NCBI GenBank assembly: GCA_022376925.1 | Contig: JAIOJX010000030.1 | Span: 169,317,298 to 169,381,297, forward strand | Length of the DNA stretch: 64,000 nt | Reading direction: 5' to 3' | DNA from: Tragulus kanchil | Taxonomy: Eukaryota > Chordata > Mammalia > Artiodactyla > Tragulidae | Program-made: the position numbers and the translations under genes | Part shown: positions 1-12,300 of the stretch, one piece after another | Layout: each line of letters begins with the position of its first letter | How positions within the stretch are numbered: position 1 is the first letter of the stretch | Notes under the pieces: model-generated | Told to the model about the DNA's origin: nothing | The model's database searches: none | What the model saw: the letters and a program-made list of their open reading frames with translations, nothing else

Positions 1-41
1 AAAGTGAATTCGGAGTCCACAGAAAAGGAGAGCAGCGTCAC
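1..41 (-). CDS. CPNE9: CPNE9 exon 13, truncated by window edge
   Basis: Reads [13 protein letters not shown] plus TT after acceptor cccacag. The start of the conserved strand that leads into the copine/vWA domain. Continues left of base 1. Confidence 0.9.
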   Translation of the reverse strand, partial: MTLLSFSVDSEFT

Positions 42-3000
42 CTGTGGGACGGAAGAGGCAGCCCTGCTATTTGGAAAGGGTGGTTGGGGTATAAAAAGGG
101 CAAAGAGGCACCCTGACCCACCCTGCCCAATTTCTGAAAGGACATAAAGAGAAAGCTGTCAGAAACATATTTGGATTTCCAAAAGTATATTAAATCAGGA
201 AATAAAACTTAGGTTTTTCCAAAAACTCTGCACAAGAGTAAAAATCAAAAAATTTCCTTAGTCAAGAGGAAAAAAAGACTAAAAAACAAAACAAAAGGAA
301 AACTGAAATGGTGCCACCTTGTATCCAACGTCACTATGTCCAAGCATTGTGTGCCCACAGCTCTCCCATACTCTCACTGAATGCTCATGCTGTGCCAGTG
401 GGGACAGAAACGGAGGGATCCAGAGAGAGCCAGAGCTCTAAGGAGTACTCACAGTTCCTGAGTTGACGTATTTCTTCTTCTTACATTTCTTCCGAGGGTT
501 AAGTACCTAAGTGAAGTAAGGTAATGACCATGGTGGGACCCAAAGGAAGAGAAGCACAGACTGAGCACATTGGTGGGAGGCCCTGGGCAACCTGGGCAGG
601 GCTAGAGCTCTCACCTCATACACTGTGAACTGGTTCTGGGCCTTGCTCAGCTCTCGGTAGCTGGTGGTGAACTCACCAATGAAGTCGTGGCTGCAATGAG
701 GCCAGGGGGCGGGTGAGCTGCTCCAAGCTGCTGCTGGCTGGGAGCCATCCCTGACATCAGTCTTTTACCCCACTGTCCCCTGTCTTTACTTGGGCTGCAG
801 GGCACTGGGACTTGGGCCAGAAGAGAGTGAGAGAGACCAACCTAGGGGGAAGAGAAGGGAAGAGACGGTGCTTCAGAGAGACAACTGAGAACATGAGTTG
901 TGTTCAAGGTCCTGGCATCTGTTGTCACCCTTTCTGGCTCCCAAGGCTACTCTGGGGTTCCTAGTGGGTATATTTAGGGAACTGTCTGGTGTAATTATAG
1001 GAGAGGGAAGTGCTACCTTCCATCCCGGTCCCAGTCGTACACATCAATCTTCACCGTTCTGAAATGCAGGAGATAGACACAGGCTAGGTTTGTATGAGAC
1101 ACCCCTGCCCACTTGACTGTACACAGATCGTCCTCCCATCCACCCATCTGTTCTTATATGCACCATCCTCATATCTGTCTTATCCATTCATCAGTCCACA
1201 AACGTACCCAACTATCTACTGCCACTATCACTACTACTACTGCTGCTGTTTGTACTGCTATTACTATTCTTCATGACTCATTTTTAATTTCTTTTGGCTG
1301 CGCTGCCTGGCTTATGGGATCTTATTTTCCTGACCAGGGACTGAACTCGGGACCCAGCAGTGAAAGTGCAGAGTCCGAACCACTGGACTGCCAGGGAATT
1401 CCTTTGCTTCCCCGCTCAGCAGGTAAAATATTCACCTGTAATGTAGAGATGTGGGTTTAATCCCTGGAGGAAGACATAGCAACCCACTCCAGTATTCTTG
1501 CCTGGGAAATTCCATGGACAGAGGAATTTGGCAGGGTACAGTCCAGAGGGGTGCAATGAGTCAGACATGATTGAACGCATACACACACACACACACACAC
1601 ACACAGACACACACAGAGTCCAGGCACTGTTCTCAGCACTTCCACAGATCAATTTAATTTAATAAGCACTCTATAAAGTATTAATACTGTCATTATTTTT
1701 GAATAAAGAAACTGAGGCCCCCAAAACATTTACTTGACTAAGGACCATGACTAGTGAATGAGTGAGCTGAGATTTAAACTCTGACATCCTGGTTCCAAAG
1801 ACATGTTCTTAAGAGCTACAGCCTAGATGATCTCCTACGTCCACTGAGCTATGTGGCAGTTCATTCAACCACCCATCCTGACATCTAGCCACTCATTTAC
1901 CCATACAATTGCCAATCAATTACCTTATTAAACTCTATCATCCATATAACTATACATCCAGCCCTTCAATGAGTCACTGATACATATAAGCATCCATCCG
2001 TCTGTCTCTCCATACATCTACCTACCAAGCACCCAATCATCTGATATTTGTCCATGTGATCATCCATTCATCTACACAGCCATCTACTCATGTGCCCACT
2101 CACCTATCTTCATACCAGCCATTTGTGAATTCATATGGTCAACCTGTCCATTACACACACGCATCCATCCATTCCCTCTGCCATCCAATCATCTGTCTAT
2201 CCATCAGCTTACCTGTCATTCCACCTGTTTATTTTCCTGCTTTTCTAGTCACCCCTCTCCTCTCCAACCAAACACCAATATACCCATCCATACTCTTTTT
2301 AGTCATCCATTCATTAATCCATCCATCATCTGTCCATCCACTCATCTACCCATGAGTCCTCCCCTTCATTCATCTGCTATCCACTCATCCATCTCCCCTT
2401 CTACTACCCACCAGTCCTCTTCTACACCCATCCATTCACTCACCAGTTTATCCACTCATCTGACCATCTATCCATGTATCTGCTCATTCATTTATTCATT
2501 TGCCCTTCCATTCACTCACCTATTCACCTCTCTATCCCTCGGTCCACCTATTCACCCACGTGGCCATCCCTCTGCCTCCCCATGCACCTGTCCCCATGTC
2601 CAAAACTCTGTCTCACTGAGCAGGATCCTCCGTGCTATTATGGCACTTCTACCTTCATTCTTCAGTCCGGGAACCCCATTCTCATGCCCCTGTCCCCTTA
2701 CTCCTTAGCTTATGATGACACAGACCTGTCATAGTCTCCATTGCACAAGGCCCGCACAGGGATGCTGAAGGGCTGCCACACAGGATTCAGTGTGTTTTTC
2801 ACAACCTCTGTCTTGTGGCAGATGGTGAACCTGGAGAAGACAAGAGGATTGGAACCTACCTTTGGGGTAGGACTGGGCCCAGAGACAGGCCCTGATAATC
2901 TCAGAGCCTCGAGCACGTACAGGTGCTATCATGAGTGAATTCTGGACTCACGTCCTGATCGAGTCTAAGATGCCCCAGCCTAAGAGCCCTAGTAGGCCCA

Positions 3001-6000
3001 TGGCCAAGCGGGAGCAGTGACTCACGTGCCATCCTCATTGCTTCTGTAGAACACAAGGAAGGGGTCTGATTTCCCAAAGAAGTCTTTCTTGTCCAGCTTG
3101 TTTGCACACAGCTGCATAGTGGCAATATCCTATGGATGAAATTGGGCTATTGACACTTGAATTGCCCCCAGACTCAGATAGCCCACTAAAGGGAGTTTGG
3201 GGAGAGAAGAGAAGCCCCTGGGTCTGGAGGTGGCCCTTACTGACCCGACAGTTGCTAAGCTCCTCCGCAGTCAGCAATATGCTCCCACACTTCTTGCCTG
3301 GCACACCCCTAGAAGCAGAAAAAGCCTCTTTGTGAAGGGGAAGGAGTAGGAAACAAGGATTGGGGGGCTTCCCTGGTGGTCCAGTGGGTAAGGACACCGC
3401 CTTGCAGTGCAAGGGGCACTGGTTTGATCCCTGGCCTGGGAAGATCCCACGTGCCGTGGAGCGGCTGGACCGATGTGTCCAATCACCGAGCTGGAGCTCT
3501 GGAGCGCATGCGCCTGGAGCTGGTGCTCTGCAGCAAGAGGGGCCGCTGTGATGGGAGGCCCACACAGGCCAAAGAACAAGATAAATAAATGAAAGACTAA
3601 TAGAAGTAGCTCCCCCTCTTCCCACCACCACTGCCAAGAAAAGCAGGAAACAAGGATTGAGGTGGCCATCTGGGATTGGGTAGGCCAAGGGATTCAATTT
3701 GTCATTTACTGACAGTTCCAAGTGTGTCTGCCTCCTGTCCTAGGTGGCTCCTGGTGGGGTAGGACCTGATTTTCACTGGGGAGGGTCTCTAGTCTGTAAG
3801 CAAGGGGTGAACCCAGCCTGTGTGGACATCTCATAGTGGTAGGATGGGAAAGAGGATTTAGAATTGGGGGCAAATTGTTTTCCCTTTCCTTGGGCCCTGG
3901 TTTCTCTTTATGTAATGGGAATCTTGTCTACTTCTTAGGGTTGTGGAGACCAAAATGAAGGCATGGAAGGAAAAGCAGTCTGTAAGCTTGGTAAATATGA
4001 AGGTGGTTCTGTTTCTCAAAGCAGACCCTAATGTAATGCCAGGCACTGTTTGAGATGTGGTTTGGGCAGTTGGCTCTTTCCAGCTCTGCTAGATCCTGCC
4101 TTCAGGGAGCTTCCAGGGGGAGGTGGGATGTCAGAGCCACTAAGCAAGTAGAGCATGTGCAGCAGTCCTGAATGAGGGAAAGGTATTTCTCTCTAGATCT
4201 GGGGCAAAAGGGCTATTTTGTTAGGTCAATGCTATGCTTTCTTTCTTTCTTTCTTTTTTTTTTTTTGGATACCCCATGGACTGCAGCCACCAGGCTCCTC
4301 TGTCCATGAGATTCCCAAGCAAGAATACTGAGTGGGTTGCCATTTCCTTCTCCAAAAGATGCTATGCTTTCTGAAGACTGTGAAGAATGAGATCAAAAAG
4401 ACGAAGGCAGCCTTATCCTCGTCTGATCCAAGAACAGGCACCTGCATGTGCCTGGACACCCATCCCAACTGGCCTTGGCTCTCCCAGGCATCAGGACCCC
4501 TGCGGGCCTGCAGACCCTAACCCCTAGGAGATCTGAAGTGTGTCAGCGGCTGGACCGATGTGTCCAATCACCGAGCTGGAGCTCTGGAGCGCATGCGCCT
4601 GGAGCTGGTGCTCTGCAGCAAGAGGGGCCGCTGTGATGGGAGGCCCACACAGGCCAAAGAACAAGATAAATAAATGAAAGACTAATAGAAGTAGCTCCCC
4701 CTCTTCCCACCACCACTGCCAAGAAAAGCAGGAAACAAGGATTGAGGTGGCCATCTGGGATTGGGTAGGCCAAGGGATTCAATTTGTCATTTACTGACAG
4801 TTCCAAGTGTGTCTGCCTCCTGTCCTAGGTGGCTCCTGGTGGGGTAGGACCTGATTTTCACTGGGGAGGGTCTCTAGTCTGTAAGCAAGGGGTGAACCCA
4901 GCCTGTGTGGACATCTCATAGTGGTAGGATGGGAAAGAGGATTTAGAATTGGGGGCAAATTGTTTTCCCTTTCCTTGGGCCCTGGTTTTCTCTTTATGTA
5001 ATGGGAATCTTGTCTACTTCTTAGGGTTGTGGAGACCAAAATGAAGGCATGGAAGGAAAAGCAGTCTGTAAGCTTGGTAAATATGAAGGTGGTTCTGTTT
5101 CTCAAAGCAGACCCTAATGTAATGCCAGGCACTGTTTGAGATGTGGTTTGGGCAGTTGGCTCTTTCCAGCTCTGCTAGATCCTGCCTTCAGGGAGCTTCC
5201 AGGGGGAGGTGGGATGTCAGAGCCACTAAGCAAGTAGAGCATGTGCAGCAGTCCTGAATGAGGGAAAGGTATTTCTCTCTAGATCTGGGGCAAAAGGGCT
5301 ATTTTGTTAGGTCAATGCTATGCTTTCTTTCTTTCTTTCTTTCTTTTTTTTTTTTTGGATACCCCATGGACTGCAGCCACCAGGCTCCTCTGTCCATGAG
5401 ATTCCCAAGCAAGAATACTGAGTGGGTTGCCATTTCCTTCTCCAAAAGATGCTATGCTTTCTGAAGACTGTGAAGAATGAGATCAAAAAGACGAAGGCAG
5501 CCTTATCCTCGTCTGATCCAAGAACAGGCACCTGCATGTGCCTGGACACCCATCCCAACTGGCCTTGGCTCTCCCAGGCATCAGGACCCCTGCGGGCCTG
5601 CAGACCCTAACCCCTAGGAGATCTGAAGTGTGTCAGCGAAGAAGCTAGGCTGGGGGTATTCTCAGTTCAAGTTTTGATTCCTACTTGCCATGTGATTTTG
5701 GTCATCTTTAAAATGAGAATCTGAACCATTTCTTTGGCTCCTTTGATCTCTGACTGTCTGTGCTTTAAAAAGACAGCGTGTAATGAGTGCAGGAACTCTT
5801 CACCTGCACACCCAGGAGCGAGTCGCTGATGCCACTGCCTTCTCACTGTTCTTTGCCTCCTTTCTGCTCTCCCTCATCTCCTCACCCAGCATGAATTCCA
5901 GCGTCTGGACTCTAATAATCAGTCCCCTGCAACCTACTCCTTTTCCCTGGCCCTTCTCTCACTTCTATTCTACATTTTTGGCAGAACCACAGCCCGAGTC

Positions 6001-9000
6001 AGATCAGTTCCCTGCCTAACCCATACCACACCTGTGCCACTCGGCATGGCCAGAGGAAAACCCACACTCAGGCTCATCAGTTTCATTTTAAAAGTGTGAC
6101 CACAGACTTGAAAAAGGTCCTTAATCAGACACTCTCGTCCACGTCCCCTAACTCTCCAGTGCTGCGAGATGCCAGTGGCACTCCTCCTCCTCTCTCAACC
6201 CGAAAAGCCTCCTCCTCCGTCCTCACTCTGACAGTGACCTTGTTTCCTATTTCACTGACAGAGCTGAAGTAACCAGAAGACAGTGTCCACAGACCCACCA
6301 CACACCTACCCTGCCTCCAGTATCTTCTCCCACACGAGGCCTTCCTACTGTTGCTAAAAATGACTACCATGTGCCTATTTATCCCTGCACTGTGTGCTAC
6401 ATTCCAAACCTTCCCTCCTGCCTGAGCAGGGACATCCCTCCAGCGACTGTCCCCCTTTTCTCTTGGTCATGCCACAAGGCATGTGGGATCTTAGTTCCCT
6501 GACCAGGGATCGAACCCACACCCCCTGCATTGAAAGCACAGAGTCTTAACCACTGGACCACCAGAGAACCAGAGAAGTTCCTTCCCTCTTTGTATGCTGT
6601 TAAATTTTCAGTTTTTTTCTAGGTTATTCCCATTAGCATACAAATGTGATATCATTTTTCTCATGTTAAAATATTACAAACCTATTCTTGATCTCACTTC
6701 CCTCTCCAGCCACCCTTTCTTTTCTCTTCTCCTCTTTGCAGCAAAATTCCTTGAAGGAGTCCTAATTCCCACCTCTCTCATCTATTCTCTTCTGAAGCCT
6801 CCCAACCAGGCTGTTACCCAAACCTCTTCTTAAGAATTCTGCTTGTCCGAGTCACCAGCGCCTGCCATCTGCTAAATCCAATGGCCAGTTCCCAGTTCTC
6901 CCCTCACTTGACTGCAGCAGCATCTGACATGGCTGGCCACTCTCTTGTCCTTGATGAACATCCTCTGCTTCCAGAACAGCACCACCTGCTCTCAGTTAGA
7001 CCCCCGCTTCAACGATGCTCCTTCTCAGTCTCCCTTCCCAGCTCCAACTCGTGGAGTCTTGGTCTTTGATCTTCCCTCTCTCTCCTCACTCTCTTGGTGA
7101 TCTCATCTAAACTCGTGCCCTTAAAGAGCATCTAAGATTCATGTTTCTTATTGTCTGTCTGACACATCCACTCATCTGACTAATAAAAAATTATGAAATG
7201 CAGTACGTCAGACTGAACTCCTCATTGACTTCCTCCCACAACTTACCCCTCCCTCACTTTAAAAAAAATCATCTGTTTACGGCAGCTCTACCTTTCCATT
7301 TGTTCAGGCCAAAGGCTTTGGTGTCATTCTCAACTGCTCTTATCTACCCTCTCACATCCATATTCAATCTGTCAGGAATCTGTCATACTATCTTCAGAAT
7401 ATATCTGGAATCTACCCTATTCTCTCCTTCTTCACTGCTGGCACTGTGGAGTACTTCCACTTTTGCCCACCCAAGATTTAGTCTCAGTCTAGCAACATCC
7501 TTTCAAAACAAGTCAGAGCATTCCTCTGCTCAGAACCCTCCACTGACTCCCAACTCGGTGTAAAAACTCAAGTCCTTACAGTGTCCCCCAGGCCCTAACC
7601 ATGAATGCTGCGAGCTCACCTCCTGCTTTCTCCCCTGGCTCACCCAGTTCCACCCACAGTGGCCTCTGTGCTGCTCTTTGAGCACACCAGACTTGTGCAC
7701 TGGCACTTTCCTCTCCTGGAACATTCCTCCTCCAGACATGTGCACAACTCACTCCCTTACTTTCTTGAGGCCATTGCTCTGAAGTTACCTCTATGAGGCC
7801 TCTCAACCATTCTGCAGAACAGTGCAACGCCCACCACTCAGCAGTATCCAGTCACTCAAATTCTGCTCTACTTTCACTCCACAACATGACATGTCTTCTA
7901 GTACATTATGTAATTTACTTATTTATTATGTCAATTTTGTACTGTTTCTCTCCCTCTTCTGTTATATAAGCTCCTGAGGGCAGGAACCTTTGTTTCGTTC
8001 ACCATTGAAACACAAGCCACTTGAACAGTGGCTGACACAGAGTATATGCCCAGTAGTGTTTTGGGAATGGATAAATCCTTGGTACCTAGCACAGGGGACG
8101 GCATAGAAAATGTGCTAATAAATATTCAATGGGTGAATGTAATGTACATTTCAGAGAACTTGATTTAGTGAGGAAGGCTTGGAAACAGACCTTAAAGGTT
8201 GATTCAGATTCAGAAAAAGAATGATCAGAGAGGGAGAGAGAGACAGAGAGAGAGAGAGAGGGCGAGAAAGGAGACATGTCAGGAGACATGTCAGGACTGG
8301 CGGTGACTTAAGCAAAGCCCTGGAGGTTGGATTTTCCCAGGAGGTTAATGGGAGCCATTGAAGGCACCTGACCAGGGGAATCCCAGCCTCCCTCAATATG
8401 GGGTCGGCTGCATCTTTAGGAGGAGAATTCACAACTGCTCTTATCTACCCTCACATCCATATTCAATCTGTCAGGAATCTGTCATACTATCTTCAGAATA
8501 TATCTGGAATCTACCCTATTCTCTCCTTCTTCACTGCTGGCACTGTGGAGTACTTCCACTTTTGCCCACCCAAGATTTAGTCTCAGTCTAGCAACATCCT
8601 TTCAAAACAAGTCAGAGCATTCCTCTGCTCAGAACCCTCCACTGACTCCCAACTCGGTGTAAAAACTCAAGTCCTTACAGTGTCCCCCAGGCCCTAACCA
8701 TGAATGCTGCGAGCTCACCTCCTGCTTTCTCCCCTGGCTCACCCAGTTCCACCCACAGTGGCCTCTGTGCTGCTCTTTGAGCACACCAGACTTGTGCACT
8801 GGCACTTTCCTCTCCTGGAACATTCCTCCTCCAGACATGTGCACAACTCACTCCCTTACTTTCTTGAGGCCATTGCTCTGAAGTTACCTCTATGAGGCCT
8901 CTCAACCATTCTGCAGAACAGTGCAACGCCCACCACTCAGCAGTATCCAGTCACTCAAATTCTGCTCTACTTTCACTCCACAACATGACATGTCTTCTAG

Positions 9001-9333
9001 TACATTATGTAATTTACTTATTTATTATGTCAATTTTGTACTGTTTCTCTCCCTCTTCTGTTATATAAGCTCCCTGAGGGCAGGAACCTTTGTTTCGTTC
9101 ACCATTGAAACACAAGCCACTTGAACAGTGGCTGACACAGAGTATATGCCCAGTAGTGTTTTGGGAATGGATAAATCCTTGGTACCTAGCACAGGGGACG
9201 GCATAGAAAATGTGCTAATAAATATTCAATGGGTGAATGTAATGTACATTTCAGAGAACTTGATTTAGTGAGGAAGGCTTGGAAACAGACCTTAAAGGTT
9301 GATTCAGATTCAGAAAAAGAATGATCAGAGAGG

Positions 9334-9364
<31 letters not shown>

Positions 9365-12300
9365 GGAGAGAGGAGACATGTCAGGAGACATGTCAGGACT
9401 GGCGGTGACTTAAGCAAAGCCCTGGAGGTTGGATTTTCCCAGGAGGTTAATGGGAGCCATTGAAGGCACCTGACCAGGGGAATCCCAGCCTCCCTCAATA
9501 TGGGGTCGGCTGCATCTTTAGGAGGAGAATTCACAAGCCCGCCCCACCCCCGTTCCCCTGCAGGTTCAGCTCACGTGAGGGGTCGCTCAACTCGGCTCCC
9601 CTGGCCTCCGATCACCTCTCCCAGGGCCAGGAACGCTTGGCCCAGGAAATCCTGCGCGGGGATACAGAGTCAGCGAGGCCAGGACAGTCTGGTGGTGCAG
9701 AGTCCCAGCCCAGGTTATGCTGCTGCACTGACCACTGCGACTGGAGGCAGTGAAACCACCCAGCCAGGGCTTTAACGGACGTCCCCAGGCAAGCTGCCTT
9801 TCTTGCTCCTGACACCGCTTTAAGCCAAGATGCCATCCCACCCCTCACCTTCCACACACCACACACGCTGACCCCGCCCAGCTCCATTTAGTCTCACCTT
9901 CTGAGGGTCCCAGCAGCAGTCGAGAAGGAAGAGTAGGAGTGAGTAAGAGGCACAGGCGGGAAACCGAGGCAGGAGCAGGAGAAAAGGGCAGGGAGGGCAG
10001 GTTCGGGGCCGAAGAAGGTCGAGTCGGACAGGGGAACGAGGGTTCTAAGGAGGGTCGTTTAACACACAGGGCGCGCCGCCTGTGTGCGCAGTCAGTGCTC
10101 ACCGGTTTGGAGACGTTGGTTTTGGAGTCGACATTGTACCTGGGAAGAGAGTGGGACCAACATGGGGCGGGGCTGATGGGAGAGAGCCTGGAAAAGCAGT
10201 CGGATTTCGAGTCCTGCTTAAAATTGTGGGTGGAGGCTGGGGCAGTCTTGTATCGGAAATCAACCTGGACCTCCTTTGGGCAGGAGTCGGGGTCAGAGGG
10301 AGTCAGACTTGGGCGCGGTCAAGTCCCAGGCCTGCTGGGGGCAGGGTCACCTCAGAGGTGGGGCTTGGAAGGGGCGGAGCCAAATTAAGGAGAAGGGTTG
10401 TGGGCAGGACTGGATCTGGGAAATGAACTGTGTTAGAGCTGAACTAAGGGCAGGGCCAACCTAGACTTGGGGACTGGACTAAGGCTGGAGAGGAGCCCTT
10501 CAAAATGCCGTAGAACGGGCCTGGGGGTGGAGCCAGGTCAGGGGCCCTCTGGGGGCGGGGCCAGCCGGAATTTGGGGCGGATCCAGGCTGGGGGTGGCCC
10601 AAGCCAGATTTCTGGGCGGGGCTCACACGTCGAAGCGCAGGTTTTGCTTTTCCTCAAAGAAGTAGTCGAGGACGAATTTGCGCACGAAGTCTGGATTCAG
10701 CGTGTTGTCGATCACCTCGGTCCGTCCGAACTAAATGGGGAGTGGAGAATCAGCGCGGCGCCTGTTTAGGGGACAGGCACTTCCCAGGGGCGGTTGTGGA
10801 CTGGGCAAGGTTCTAGGACTTACCTCCCGCCACTCCTGGCTGGCCCGGCTCTGCGTGTAAAGCACCACCACTGCAGGCGGGAGTGAGGGCGGGGAGGGGA
10901 GGACATCAGGTCGGCCCGCACCGCACCCCCTCCCGGCTCCTCAGTCTCTCCCGAACCTCAAGTTCCCTCCCTCCCGACGCTGGCGCCGCCTACTGGGGTC
11001 GGACTTGGAGAAGGTGTCGAGGTCCAGCAGGTTCCTAGAGAAAGCGACAGACAGACGGATAGCGAGTTGATCATTCTGGAGTCGTTTGCCTCTACCCTGC
11101 CCAGAGATGGGCACCTGGGAGGCACGGGGTTCAAATCACCCTCCTTCCCCATTACTACACGTGGGCCCCTGTCAGCACCCTGGACACACGGAAACTCTGC
11201 CAGAACCCGTTTTCTCGTCGTTTAACACACAGGGCGCGCCGCCTGTGTGCGCAGTCAGTGCTCACCGGTTTGGAGACGTTGGTTTTGGAGTCGACATTGT
11301 ACCTGGGAAGAGAGTGGGACCAACATGGGGCGGGGCTGATGGGAGAGAGCCTGGAAAAGCAGTCGGATTTCGAGTCCTGCTTAAAATTGTGGGTGGAGGC
11401 TGGGGCAGTCTTGTATCGGAAATCAACCTGGACCTCCTTTGGGCAGGAGTCGGGGTCAGAGGGAGTCAGACTTGGGCGCGGTCAAGTCCCAGGCCTGCTG
11501 GGGGCAGGGTCACCTCAGAGGTGGGGCTTGGAAGGGGCGGAGCCAAATTAAGGAGAAGGGTTGTGGGCAGGACTGGATCTGGGAAATGAACTGTGTTAGA
11601 GCTGAACTAAGGGCAGGGCCAACCTAGACTTGGGGACTGGACTAAGGCTGGAGAGGAGCCCTTCAAAATGCCGTAGAACGGGCCTGGGGGTGGAGCCAGG
11701 TCAGGGGCCCTCTGGGGGCGGGGCCAGCCGGAATTTGGGGCGGATCCAGGCTGGGGGTGGCCCAAGCCAGATTTCTGGGCGGGGCTCACACGTCGAAGCG
11801 CAGGTTTTGCTTTTCCTCAAAGAAGTAGTCGAGGACGAATTTGCGCACGAAGTCTGGATTCAGCGTGTTGTCGATCACCTCGGTCCGTCCGAACTAAATG
11901 GGGAGTGGAGAATCAGCGCGGCGCCTGTTTAGGGGACAGGCACTTCCCAGGGGCGGTTGTGGACTGGGCAAGGTTCTAGGACTTACCTCCCGCCACTCCT
12001 GGCTGGCCCGGCTCTGCGTGTAAAGCACCACCACTGCAGGCGGGAGTGAGGGCGGGGAGGGGAGGACATCAGGTCGGCCCGCACCGCACCCCCTCCCGGC
12101 TCCTCAGTCTCTCCCGAACCTCAAGTTCCCTCCCTCCCGACGCTGGCGCCGCCTACTGGGGTCGGACTTGGAGAAGGTGTCGAGGTCCAGCAGGTTCCTA
12201 GAGAAAGCGACAGACAGACGGATAGCGAGTTGATCATTCTGGAGTCGTTTGCCTCTACCCTGCCCAGAGATGGGCACCTGGGAGGCACGGGGTTCAAATC

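Larger units (their letters stand above)
3460..5638. repeat. Direct tandem duplication 1 (period 1085)
   Basis: Copy 1 3460-4544, copy 2 4545-5638, joined through shared agcg. Differences are homopolymer or CTTT-run lengths. Copy 2 begins mid-SINE, duplicating the SINE 3' half and a Bov-A piece. Confidence 0.93.
7331..9536. repeat. Direct tandem duplication 2 (period 1101)
   Basis: Copy 1 7331-8431, copy 2 8432-9536; 3-nt caa overlap at the joint. Duplicates the 3' part of an L2 and a GA microsatellite of different length in the two copies. Confidence 0.93.
3309..9574 (-). other. CPNE9: CPNE9 intron 6
   Basis: No exon-like sequence seen. The intron holds a CHR-type SINE with target-site duplication (3363-3644), Bov-A/BovB-derived pieces, an old L2 element and another tRNA-type SINE. 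Two of the ~1.1 kb duplications (3460/4545 and 7331/8432) inflate it from roughly 4.1 to 6.3 kb. Confidence 0.85.

Noticed and set aside
1857..2575. CRISPR-like or protein-coding repeat array
   Set aside because: Short-period decayed microsatellite without spacers or conserved repeat units.
3363..3440. tRNA gene
   Set aside because: The A/B-box-like sequence belongs to a tRNA-derived SINE head; no full cloverleaf or discrete gene. The same holds at 26306, 50843 and 60798.
3035..3721. 228-codon minus-strand open frame
   Set aside because: Runs through CPNE9 exons 7 and 8, their introns and a SINE. Only the exon parts are coding.
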